From NCBI GenBank assembly GCA_964492845.1, contig CAZBMZ010000007.1:124001-188000 (forward strand): 64,000 bases of DNA, written 5' to 3'. How positions within the stretch are numbered: position 1 is the stretch's first letter; each line of letters opens with the position of its first letter. The position numbers were made by a program, and so were the translations under genes. The notes under the pieces are model-generated. The model worked only from the letters and a program-made list of their open reading frames with translations, was not told where the DNA came from and made no database searches. Origin of the DNA: JADJPF01 sp964492845. Its GTDB lineage: Bacteria > Acidobacteriota > Blastocatellia > Chloracidobacteriales > JADJPF01. Positions 1-8,460 of this stretch are shown here, in pieces.

Positions 1-499
1 TTTTTTGACGTTCAGCTACATATTCATCAATTTCTTTTTGTAAGATTTCCATCTCCTCATCACATTCGGCTAGTTCTTTATCTGCAATATGCCGACGATT
101 TTCTACTTCTGGACTATACTGAGCCACTTCTTTATCTAGTTTTTCTATTTCTTCCATCAATTGCAATATTTGAGTCTCTAATAAGGAAGCAGCTTTTTTA
201 GTACTATCGATTTCTCTTAGACAAACAGTATACTCTTTGTCATTACGTACTTTCATTAGATCTTTTTTATATTTTTCATGATGGGTTTGTACTTCTTCTA
301 GTTCATGGCTTAGCTTTCGGTGCTGGGCTTGAGCATGTTCTAAACTGGTACGAGCTTTATTGTAAGTAGCAGAAAATTCATCAAATCTTGCTTCGATTTG
401 CTTACGTTCGGCAGGAATTACAGTAAGTTTGGTTTTGGATTGATTGATTTTGGAATCAAGATTCTGTAACGCAATTAGCCTTTCTAGATCCGGATTCAC
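1..499 (-). CDS. Zinc-ribbon coiled-coil protein (DUF164/CT398-like), 3' end outside window
   Basis: Reading leftward, the frame opens with GTG at 499, five bases after a GGAGG, and gives MNPDLERLIALQNLDSKI. It then stays open as a charged, heptad-like coiled coil to the window edge (about 166 residues). The opening 'NPDLERLxxLQxLD' and the long antiparallel-type coiled coil are typical of the family that ends in a C4 zinc ribbon (zf-RING_7). The ribbon itself would lie outside the window, so it is not seen. An ATG just upstream at 504-502 runs into a stop after a few codons in its frame, which leaves the GTG as the start. Members are often described as nucleic-acid associated, but their role is poorly defined. 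Confidence 0.7.
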   Translation of the reverse strand, partial: MNPDLERLIALQNLDSKINQSKTKLTVIPAERKQIEARFDEFSATYNKARTSLEHAQAQHRKLSHELEEVQTHHEKYKKDLMKVRNDKEYTVCLREIDSTKKAASLLETQILQLMEEIEKLDKEVAQYSPEVENRRHIADKELAECDEEMEILQKEIDEYVAERQK

Positions 500-670
500 A
501 CATACCTCCGAAATTTTTTTTCTTAAACGTTTTGCTAGTTTACTACAGTTATTCCTGATTAACAACTAATCCATAGGGCTTATAGATAGTTATCCTTAGC
601 TATTAAAAACATAATCAATTAAGCAACTCATAGAGCCATCTTTTATCATCCCAAAAACAACTTATAATTT

Positions 671-700
671 TTGCTCAAAGTCGCTTGCTTCGGTTAAAAT
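671..700 (+). promoter_or_regulatory. Possible sigma70-type promoter for the M36 peptidase gene
   Basis: TTGCTC at 671-676 and TAAAAT at 695-700 are separated by 18 bases, and the block lies about 40 bases before the gene start. The -35 match is imperfect, and AT-rich sequence gives such matches by chance. Confidence 0.3.
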
Positions 701-740
701 AACTAAATCTGGCGAAAATTTAGGAGGTTTGTTAGTCGTT

Positions 741-3581
741 ATGCACAAACGCCAATTAATTCTATTGCTATTTTTATTAATGATTGTCTTGCCTTTGATA
801 CTTCCAACTAAGCCTTTACAAGCTAATGTAAGCCAAATCAATGAGTTACCAAACTTAAAAACTTCTCAAATAATTCCTAATTTTGACATTAGAGAAAATA
901 CTTATTTATCAGAACAAATTTTTAATGCTGAATTTAATAATATTGCTAATCAAAGGATCCAAAAAGTAGCAACACTTAAGAGAAAATATAAGGATTTACA
1001 GCTAAATTGGCCTAACTTTAAACAAACCCCAAAGACTTTATTTAGCTATTCACAAGCCTTAACTTTTCCTAGCCAAGACAAAGCAGAAAAGATCATCAAT
1101 AAATTTTTAAGCGAAAATCGAGATCTTTATCATCTAACTTTAGATAAAAATGAGTTAAAACCATTAAATAGTTATCAAACCAAACATAACAGCACTTCTA
1201 ATTTTGTTTTTCAGCAACATTATCAAGACCTACCAGTTTTTGGTGCATATCTACAAGTAGCACTAAATAAAAATAAACAAATCGTTTGGCTTAATAGTGA
1301 ACTTGTCCCAAATATTGATTTGCAAACCAATTTAAGCTTAAAGATCTCTGCTCAAGATGCTATAAGTTTTGCGGCTGAAAACATAGGCACAAATATTAGT
1401 TTAATGTTTGGGGAAGTAGCAGACCCTAAATTAGTATTATTTCCTATGTCGCTAGCAAAACAAAAAAATAAGTATAATCAAGAACTTCGACCTGCTTGGC
1501 AAATATATCTGTCTGATAAAGAAGGTAATAGCTATTTGGTTTTAGTTGATGCACGTAAAGGAACAGTTTTACTTAGAGCTAATCTAACTTGGAATCTTGA
1601 TGAGCAAGTGCCAAGTTATAGAGTATTTACCAGCAATACACCTCAGCCTAACTTACCATTTATTTCTAATAATCCAGCATTCGTAGATCGTGAGTTAATA
1701 ACGACTAATGGCGACAAGGTAGCCTCGCCAATGGGCTGGCTTGATGGTAGTTTTACCACTCGTGGAAATAATGTTGATGCTCAAACCGATCCCCAAGGGA
1801 CTGATAGCGGAAATGGTTTTCGTCCTAGAGCAGAAAACTTAATCTTTGATTTTCCTTTAATGCTAAATACTGTAGGCCAAGAACCAGAATTATTTTCTTC
1901 TGCCTCTGTAGCTAATTTATTTTATTGGGTTAATTTTACCCATGATTATCTTTATAAATTAGGTTTTGATGAAACTGCTGGAAATTTTCAACTAGATAAT
2001 TTTGGTCGTGGTGGTATGGGTGGCGATCGGATAATTGCCGAGGCTCAAGATGGAAGTGGTTTTAATAATGCTACTTTTGGAACATCTGAAGATGGGTTTT
2101 CAGGACGTATGCAGATTTTTTTATGGAAGACTACTACACCAAAACTTGATGCTGCTTATGATGCTGAGGTAATTATCCATGAATATGTACATGGTCTAAC
2201 TACTCGGTTAGTTGGTGGGCCACAAAATGTTGTGTCCTTACTAGGTACTCAAGCCGCGGGTATGGGAGAGGGTTGGTCGGACTGGTATGCAATGTCAATC
2301 TTAAGTAAACCAACTGATAACCCTAGAGCTAGCTATCCTTTTGCTAGTTATGTAGTGCAAAGATTTACTCAAGGTATTCGTCGCTTGCCTTATAGTACAG
2401 ATAAAAGTATTAACCCTATAACTTTTGCTGATATTGACCCTGAACAAAGCCGTTTTACTACCAATGTAACCGCCGTTCATAGTGTAGGCGAAGTTTGGTG
2501 CCAAGCTCTTTGGGAAGTTAGGGCGAACTTTATTGATACTTATGGGTTTGAAGTAGGTAAGAATATGATAGAGCAACTAGTCACAGACGCGCTAAAACTA
2601 ACACCTATAAACCCATCAATGATTGATGGACGAGATGCTATTTTACTGGCTGATCAAATAAACAACGATGGTGCTAATCAATGTTTAATTTGGCAAGGTT
2701 TTGCTGCTCGTGGACTTGGCTTTAGTTCAAGTTCATTAGGTGGAACTAGCCAAGTAAAACAATCTTTTGACCTGCCTGCTTATTGTGAAAAAACAGGGAT
2801 AGTTAGCCTAGATCGTCCAACTTACCTGGATGGAGAAAATATTCAAATCCGCCTTGGTGACCGCGACTTAATGGAACAAACACAAGTTAATGTCGTGATT
2901 AGTAGTCAAAAAACAGGGGATCAAGAACAAATTGCTTTAACAAAAGATGACTCAATTGCAGGTCAATTTTTAGGCTCAATTAAAATTTCTTTTGCTACTA
3001 GTAATATTGCTAGTGATGGGATCTTACAATCAAGCGTAGGTGACACAATACAAGTGATTTATCAGGACGCAAGCAATCAACAAGGCCAATCAGCACAAGC
3101 TATTGTTACAACTAGAACAGTTAAGCTCAAAACCTTACTATCTGATACCTTAGAAAATGGAATAGGCAATTTTGTCCCTGATAATAAATGGAAGTTAACA
3201 ACTACTTTTTCTAATAGTCCAACCAGGTCTTGGACAGATAGCCCAAAGGGAAATTATAAAAACCGAGCTAATTCAATTCTAAAAGTTAAAAAAGTTAACC
3301 TAACAAGTCTTTTAGGAGCAAGATTAGTCTTTTGGCAACGCTATCAAATTGAGCGAGGCTTTGACTTTGGTTTTGTAGAAGTAAAACCAGGAAAACAACC
3401 CTGGCAAACTATTGCCGCTTTTACTGGTGAACAACTAGATTTTCAAAAAACTACAATTGATTTAAGTAAATTTGATGGTCAAAAACTGGCTGTGCGGTTT
3501 CGTCTTGCAACTGATGGCGGGACTACTGCGGATGGTTGGTATATTGATGATATAGAGATACTTAGCGGATCAACTGACTAG
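741..3581 (+). CDS. Secreted M36 (fungalysin) metallopeptidase
   Basis: A zinc endopeptidase exported as a precursor. An N-terminal signal peptide (Lys/Arg, then a leucine-rich core, about residues 1-30) is followed by an FTP/PepSY-like propeptide region to about residue 290. The catalytic domain has HEYVH at residues 480-484 (two zinc ligands and the catalytic Glu) and the third ligand Glu510 in GEGWSDW, both characteristic of M36. A C-terminal beta-sandwich of about 150 residues ends in GWYIDDIEI, a pattern seen in extracellular jelly-roll modules. The ATG at 741 is chosen because the TTG at 729 lies only one base after GGAGG (723-727). The ATG spacing of 13 is also long, so the start is uncertain by four codons. 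It probably degrades extracellular protein. Confidence 0.9.
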   Translation: MHKRQLILLLFLLMIVLPLILPTKPLQANVSQINELPNLKTSQIIPNFDIRENTYLSEQIFNAEFNNIANQRIQKVATLKRKYKDLQLNWPNFKQTPKTLFSYSQALTFPSQDKAEKIINKFLSENRDLYHLTLDKNELKPLNSYQTKHNSTSNFVFQQHYQDLPVFGAYLQVALNKNKQIVWLNSELVPNIDLQTNLSLKISAQDAISFAAENIGTNISLMFGEVADPKLVLFPMSLAKQKNKYNQELRPAWQIYLSDKEGNSYLVLVDARKGTVLLRANLTWNLDEQVPSYRVFTSNTPQPNLPFISNNPAFVDRELITTNGDKVASPMGWLDGSFTTRGNNVDAQTDPQGTDSGNGFRPRAENLIFDFPLMLNTVGQEPELFSSASVANLFYWVNFTHDYLYKLGFDETAGNFQLDNFGRGGMGGDRIIAEAQDGSGFNNATFGTSEDGFSGRMQIFLWKTTTPKLDAAYDAEVIIHEYVHGLTTRLVGGPQNVVSLLGTQAAGMGEGWSDWYAMSILSKPTDNPRASYPFASYVVQRFTQGIRRLPYSTDKSINPITFADIDPEQSRFTTNVTAVHSVGEVWCQALWEVRANFIDTYGFEVGKNMIEQLVTDALKLTPINPSMIDGRDAILLADQINNDGANQCLIWQGFAARGLGFSSSSLGGTSQVKQSFDLPAYCEKTGIVSLDRPTYLDGENIQIRLGDRDLMEQTQVNVVISSQKTGDQEQIALTKDDSIAGQFLGSIKISFATSNIASDGILQSSVGDTIQVIYQDASNQQGQSAQAIVTTRTVKLKTLLSDTLENGIGNFVPDNKWKLTTTFSNSPTRSWTDSPKGNYKNRANSILKVKKVNLTSLLGARLVFWQRYQIERGFDFGFVEVKPGKQPWQTIAAFTGEQLDFQKTTIDLSKFDGQKLAVRFRLATDGGTTADGWYIDDIEILSGSTD

Positions 3582-3662
3582 TTAAATATAGCTAGAAAGA
3601 ATAATTAAATTGGGTAAGAAAATACAAATGATACTATTTAGTTAAAATGAGGAAATAAGATT

Positions 3663-5111
3663 ATGTGTTACAGAGTATTGTTAATAATAATTTGTTTTTT
3701 TGCTTTACTTACCCAATCTTTAGCACAAAATCCACAAAAAACAGAAACAGTTGAAACCTTTGAAGAAGAAAGCATTAAAATTGATGCTCAATTAGTTACT
3801 GTTCCTGTAATAGTTAGTGATCCTGTTGGAAGATATATCACAGGTTTAGAGGTTGAGGATTTTTTAATTTATGAGGATGGGGTTGAACAAAAAATAGAAT
3901 TTTTTTCTGTTGAAGCAGCCCCTTTTCATGTAATGTTATTGGTAGATACAAGTTATAGTGTAGTTAATAGTTTAGGTAAAATTAAAAGTGCAGCATTAGA
4001 ATTTGTTGATAATTTAAGAGATGAAGATGAAGTAGCTGCAATAGGCTTTTCAAGTCATATTTTTCCACTTACAGATGGATTTACTAGAAATAAAAATGAC
4101 TTATCTATTAAGTTAAATCGTTTAGAAGGCTTAAGTGAAACTGCTCTTTACGATGCTGTTTACACTGCTGCCCACGATGTACTAAAAAAAATTACAGGAA
4201 GAAAAGCTGTTATTTTACTTACAGATGGTTTTGATAACAGAAGTCGTTTTTCTGCTGAAAAAGCTATAAAAGAAATGGTTGAATCTGGTGCTTTAGTTTA
4301 TGTTGTACGCTATCCTTCAGGTAATCCTGAAAGTCAGAAACTAGATTTTATAAATGAATTAGTAGAAGCCACAGCAGGTTTTCGTTATGACACCACCAAA
4401 ATAGCTGATTTAAGCCCATCACTGCAAAAAATAGCTGCTGAACTTCGTCATGTTTATACAGTTGGTTACTATCCTTCAAATCCTCTTGAAACAGGTGGTC
4501 AAAGACGTATTCAATTAAAAGTAAAAGAAAAGCAAGACATAATCATTCGTTACAAAAAAGCTTATGATAGTAATGAATATGCACTTGCTAAAAGTAACCC
4601 TCCTTATATTTATAACTTTGATAAAAAGATACTTTACAAAAAAAGACCTAGTTTTTCCCTTGAAAATAAAAAGGATATCTCCAATGGTTTGGGAGTTTTA
4701 TCAGCAACTACAGATGCAAAACCTTACCATAATAAACGCATTCGCTTAAGCTCTTATGTAAGAACAGAAAATGTTGCTATTTGGGGAGCAATGTGGATGC
4801 GAATTGATGATAAAGCTGGTAAACCTTTAACTTCTTGCCTTAAGGATAAACCTCAAGATACCTTTATGGAGAACCTTCTTACAACAGGTACAGCAGAATG
4901 GACAAAACAAGAAATTGTTTTAGATGTAGGGGAAGATAGCCAAACAATTTCTTATGGTATTTTCCTAGATGGAATGGGAAAGATTTGGATTAGTTCCCCT
5001 ATTATAGAAGTTGTTGATAAAACAATTCCTACTACAGAAACTAATAATTGGCAAAAATATAAAATAGGACAAATTTTTACTAAAGCTGAATTTCAAGCCG
5101 AAAAACGGTAG
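3663..5111 (+). CDS. Secreted VWA-domain protein (VWFA-related Acidobacterial type)
   Basis: A signal peptide (residues 1-21, ending SLAQ) is followed by a segment with VPVIVSD and the 'DFLIYEDGVEQKI' pattern that defines the N-terminal module of TIGR03436-type proteins. The VWA domain (about residues 88-265) has a MIDAS-like DTSYS motif and a LLTDG strand. The last 180 residues form a probable beta-rich domain that I cannot name. It lies 26 bp upstream of the M48 peptidase gene on the same strand, so co-expression is likely. The specific ligand is unknown. A similar but shorter protein is encoded at 13527-14447 on the other strand. Confidence 0.85.
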   Translation: MCYRVLLIIICFFALLTQSLAQNPQKTETVETFEEESIKIDAQLVTVPVIVSDPVGRYITGLEVEDFLIYEDGVEQKIEFFSVEAAPFHVMLLVDTSYSVVNSLGKIKSAALEFVDNLRDEDEVAAIGFSSHIFPLTDGFTRNKNDLSIKLNRLEGLSETALYDAVYTAAHDVLKKITGRKAVILLTDGFDNRSRFSAEKAIKEMVESGALVYVVRYPSGNPESQKLDFINELVEATAGFRYDTTKIADLSPSLQKIAAELRHVYTVGYYPSNPLETGGQRRIQLKVKEKQDIIIRYKKAYDSNEYALAKSNPPYIYNFDKKILYKKRPSFSLENKKDISNGLGVLSATTDAKPYHNKRIRLSSYVRTENVAIWGAMWMRIDDKAGKPLTSCLKDKPQDTFMENLLTTGTAEWTKQEIVLDVGEDSQTISYGIFLDGMGKIWISSPIIEVVDKTIPTTETNNWQKYKIGQIFTKAEFQAEKR

Positions 5112-5137
5112 AATTTTTAGGGATTCTTAGAGGTTTT

Positions 5138-6268
5138 ATGAAATATACTAAGTTGACTTATGTTTTTCTAATTATATTTCTATTCAATAGTTTAGCTCTT
5201 TCTCAAGAACCTGTTCAGCAACCAAAGGCTGCTCAAGAACAAAAAACGGAAAGTAGCAAAGAGCAAGAACCAATAAATCAAACAGATGTGATTCCTCAAA
5301 TCAAACAGGAATTTAAGATTGCTTTAGAACCTCCAACTAGTGAAATTAGCGAAGTAGAAAAAACTAGTTCTATTACCAAAGTATCTTGGCAGCCACCAGA
5401 ACCAAGAGCAAAAAATAAAGGCCCTTTTGGGCCAATACCCTGGGAAGGAATTAATATTTTCAAAGGCGAAGCCGGTCAATGGCTTGCAGAAATCATTGAA
5501 AGCATGCAAATTGAGGAAGAATTTAAGCTAAAAAATCCTCTAATTCAAAATTATGTTAATGAGTTAGGTACTTTTGTAGGTTCTTACTCAATTGTTCCAA
5601 ATAAAAATCTAAAGTTTATTATCACTAAATCAGAAGCCCCTAATGCTACTTCTATTGGTGGCGGAACAATTATTATTTCCCAAGGATTGCTGCAAATAGT
5701 TGAAACAGAAGACGAACTAGCCGGAGTTCTAGCACATGAAATTGCACATGATACTTATGCACATGTTCAAAGAACTATGACTAGACAACTTTTCTGGCTA
5801 GCAAAAGTGCGTAAAGTAAATAGTAAAGAAGAAGTAGAAGAAGCTATAGACAAATTGCTTGTTGCTTATGAAAAAAGTAAATTTGCTACCACAATGGAGA
5901 AACTTAGCGGAATCCCTCGATTTGATGAATTAAAAGCTGACCAACAAGCTTTTTATACAACTTATCGTGCTGGTTATAACCCTAGAGCAATTGCCGCAGT
6001 ATTAAAAAGAATCTCAGAAAACCATAAGACAACAGGAGTAATCAAAAAAGTAAAAAACTTTGTTTTAGGAACACATCCTTTAACTTCTTATCGCTCTTTT
6101 GCCCTAGATTGGGAAGCCGGTTTTATTAAACTTCCTCCAAAACAATCTAGCTACACTAGCCCTGCTTTTGCTGCTATGAAAGAAGAGTTAAATAAAATAA
6201 CAAACACTGAATCTGATAACGAGGTAGATTTAGAGATGGACAAAGAGCTTAGCAAGAAAGGGAAATAA
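5138..6268 (+). CDS. Exported M48-family metallopeptidase
   Basis: A signal peptide (residues 1-22) and a Gln/Lys/Glu-rich linker lead to an M48 catalytic domain. The zinc motif is HEIAH at residues 200-204, preceded by the GGGTIIISQGLL strand usual in this family. A following 'FDELKADQQA' supplies a probable third ligand and the conserved Asp. There are no transmembrane helices after the signal, so it is periplasmic or lipoprotein-like, closer to BepA/LoiP-type peptidases than to HtpX. It follows the VWA gene by 26 bp. A quality-control role for envelope proteins is inferred from the family. Confidence 0.85.
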   Translation: MKYTKLTYVFLIIFLFNSLALSQEPVQQPKAAQEQKTESSKEQEPINQTDVIPQIKQEFKIALEPPTSEISEVEKTSSITKVSWQPPEPRAKNKGPFGPIPWEGINIFKGEAGQWLAEIIESMQIEEEFKLKNPLIQNYVNELGTFVGSYSIVPNKNLKFIITKSEAPNATSIGGGTIIISQGLLQIVETEDELAGVLAHEIAHDTYAHVQRTMTRQLFWLAKVRKVNSKEEVEEAIDKLLVAYEKSKFATTMEKLSGIPRFDELKADQQAFYTTYRAGYNPRAIAAVLKRISENHKTTGVIKKVKNFVLGTHPLTSYRSFALDWEAGFIKLPPKQSSYTSPAFAAMKEELNKITNTESDNEVDLEMDKELSKKGK

Positions 6269-6316
6269 TTAGGTTTTAATTTTTAAAGTTTAGCTAAAAG
6301 CTTAACCATAAAATAG

Positions 6317-7519
6317 ATGACAACCACTTTTCACGAACAAAAACTTGTTTCTAAAAACATAATTCCTGATAATTACCAAGATTTGCTAAATAATTTACGC
6401 TTATTTGATACTAAATCAGAGCTTTATCAATCCTCGTTTTATCAACAAAATAGCAATATATTAGCTAAAATCCTTAATCATATTTGGGAACAGCCCTTTA
6501 CAAATCCTAAAACGCGCTTAAAAGAATTTTTACGCTTGGTTCATTGGAATATTGAGCGAGGAAAACATTTAGAAGCAATAATTGAGCTTTTTAATGCTGA
6601 TCCAATCTTGCAATTTGCTGATATTATTTCACTTAATGAAGTTGATTTAGGGATGAACCGAACGCAAAACCGAAATATTGCTTTTGAGCTAGGGCAACGC
6701 CTAGGAATGCATGCGGTTTATATCCCAGAATACCTAGAATTAACCAAAGGAGTAGGCGAGGAATTAAATTTAGCAGGCGAAAACAAAGAAGCCTTGCATG
6801 GAAATGCCATACTTTCGCGCTATCCTATTTTAGATATTCATTCTGTAAGATTACCTAGCTGTTTTGATACTTATCAATTTAGCGAAAAGCGTTTTGGTGA
6901 AAGAGTCGCCTTAATTGTTGAAATAGAAGTAAATAAACAAATAATTTATTTAGTAAACACTCATTTAGAAGTCCGCAACACTCCAAAATGTCGTGCAAAA
7001 CAATTTCAAAGCATTTTACAGGCTTTAGAAAAACTTCCTGCTAACCCAACAATTATTGCAGGTGACTTAAACGTAGGTACTTTTAAGAGAGGTAATTTTT
7101 ATTATTCATTCCTAGGCTTTTTACGTCTAGTCTTTAATAGTCCAGAAAAACTTGCTTATGAGCTAAGACACCCAGAAAAATATGAACCACTTTTTGACTA
7201 TGCTAAAAAACATGGTTTTGAGTTTGAAGCTTATAATGATGATTTAGTAACATGTGCAACCTCAATTACTGGAGTAGATGAAGCTAAAGAAATGCCAAAC
7301 TTTTTACAATCACGAATAGACCGACGTTTAGCCCCTTACAAAAACCGTCTAGAATTTCGCCTGGACTATATTTTTGCTCGTGGTATAAGAGCTTTGAAGG
7401 CAAATGAGATCGCTAACAACCAAACAGCTAGTATTAATCCCATAACAATCACAAATTTACTAACAAATGGTGAGCAAATTTCTGATCACACGCCGATTGT
7501 TTGTGATTTTAGAATTTAG
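6317..7519 (+). CDS. Endonuclease/exonuclease/phosphatase (EEP) family hydrolase
   Basis: The core from about residue 75 has the EEP motif series in order: VHWNIERG, SLNEVDLGM (catalytic Glu), NTHLEVRN, AGDLNVG (Asp/Asn), LDYIFARG and SDHTPIVCDF (terminal Asp-His pair). An N-terminal extension of about 70 residues carries no recognised motif. There is no signal peptide, so it is probably cytoplasmic. The family includes nucleases and phospho-sugar or phospholipid phosphatases. Nothing here picks the substrate, so DNA and phospholipid headgroups both remain possible. Confidence 0.8.
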   Translation: MTTTFHEQKLVSKNIIPDNYQDLLNNLRLFDTKSELYQSSFYQQNSNILAKILNHIWEQPFTNPKTRLKEFLRLVHWNIERGKHLEAIIELFNADPILQFADIISLNEVDLGMNRTQNRNIAFELGQRLGMHAVYIPEYLELTKGVGEELNLAGENKEALHGNAILSRYPILDIHSVRLPSCFDTYQFSEKRFGERVALIVEIEVNKQIIYLVNTHLEVRNTPKCRAKQFQSILQALEKLPANPTIIAGDLNVGTFKRGNFYYSFLGFLRLVFNSPEKLAYELRHPEKYEPLFDYAKKHGFEFEAYNDDLVTCATSITGVDEAKEMPNFLQSRIDRRLAPYKNRLEFRLDYIFARGIRALKANEIANNQTASINPITITNLLTNGEQISDHTPIVCDFRI

Positions 7520-7595
7520 ACACCCTTTTAATTGACGACTTTAGCATTTTACAAATATCATTGCTCTTAAGACTTCAACAGGAGACAAAACAATT

Positions 7596-8447
7596 ATGAA
7601 AGATAATTTGGACAAGCCTGCTAAACATCGTCGTACTGTCCAAATAGATGGAGTATCAATCCATTTAGCTCACCCAGACGAGTTACCTTTAAGATGGATT
7701 GGGCAACAAGAATTGATTTTACAACTTCATGCTTGTTGGAAATTAATTGATGAGCGAGATGTTCCACTTTCACCAAGACTTATTGGTAAACCTGGGGTTG
7801 GAAAAACGACTTTAGCCTATGCTGCTGCTAAAATGCTTGAACAAGATGTTTACATTTTTCAAGCAACTATGGACACTCGGCCAGAAGATTTGTTGATTAC
7901 TCCAGTAGTTGCAGAAAATAGCAAAATTCAATATGTTGCTAGCTCAATTGTAACAGCAATGATTACAGGTGGAATTGCTATTTTAGACGAAGGCAACCGA
8001 ATGTCAGAAAAATCCTGGGCCTCGCTTGCACCGCTTCTTGATACACGTCGCTATGTTGAGTCGATTGTTTCAGGTGTAAAAATAAAAGCTCACCCAGATT
8101 TCCGAATTGTTGCAACAATGAACGATGATGCAAGCACTTTTGAAATACCAGAATATATTCATTCACGCCTTCAACCACAAATTTATCTTGATTTTCCAGA
8201 CCGAGACGAAGAATTAGCTATTTTAAGAGAAAATCTTCCTTTTGTGGATGAGAAAATCTTAAGCTATGTAGCCAGTTTTTTAGCCCGCTGTCATATGGCA
8301 GATGAGCCTTACACGGTGCGGGATGGGATAAATATGGCTCGTTATGTTGCTAAACGTTTAAGCTATGGCCCAACTGATTATCACCATCTAATGCACGAAG
8401 CAATGATAAGTGTATTAGGCGAAAATGCTTTACGTTATGCAGAATAA
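7596..8447 (+). CDS. MoxR-type AAA+ ATPase
   Basis: A compact AAA+ protein of 283 residues with Walker A GKPGVGKT at 64-71, Walker B AILDEGNRM (Asp131-Glu132), a sensor-1 'VATMNDD' strand and an arginine-finger region 'IPEYIHSRL'. The arrangement matches MoxR/RavA-like ATPases, which act as chaperones usually partnered with VWA proteins. It is only 13 bp upstream of the 688-residue unknown gene and no VWA gene adjoins. The next protein is therefore the likely partner. RBS: CAGGAG, 10-15 bases upstream. Confidence 0.85.
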   Translation: MKDNLDKPAKHRRTVQIDGVSIHLAHPDELPLRWIGQQELILQLHACWKLIDERDVPLSPRLIGKPGVGKTTLAYAAAKMLEQDVYIFQATMDTRPEDLLITPVVAENSKIQYVASSIVTAMITGGIAILDEGNRMSEKSWASLAPLLDTRRYVESIVSGVKIKAHPDFRIVATMNDDASTFEIPEYIHSRLQPQIYLDFPDRDEELAILRENLPFVDEKILSYVASFLARCHMADEPYTVRDGINMARYVAKRLSYGPTDYHHLMHEAMISVLGENALRYAE

Positions 8448-8460
8448 GTTTATTAAATAG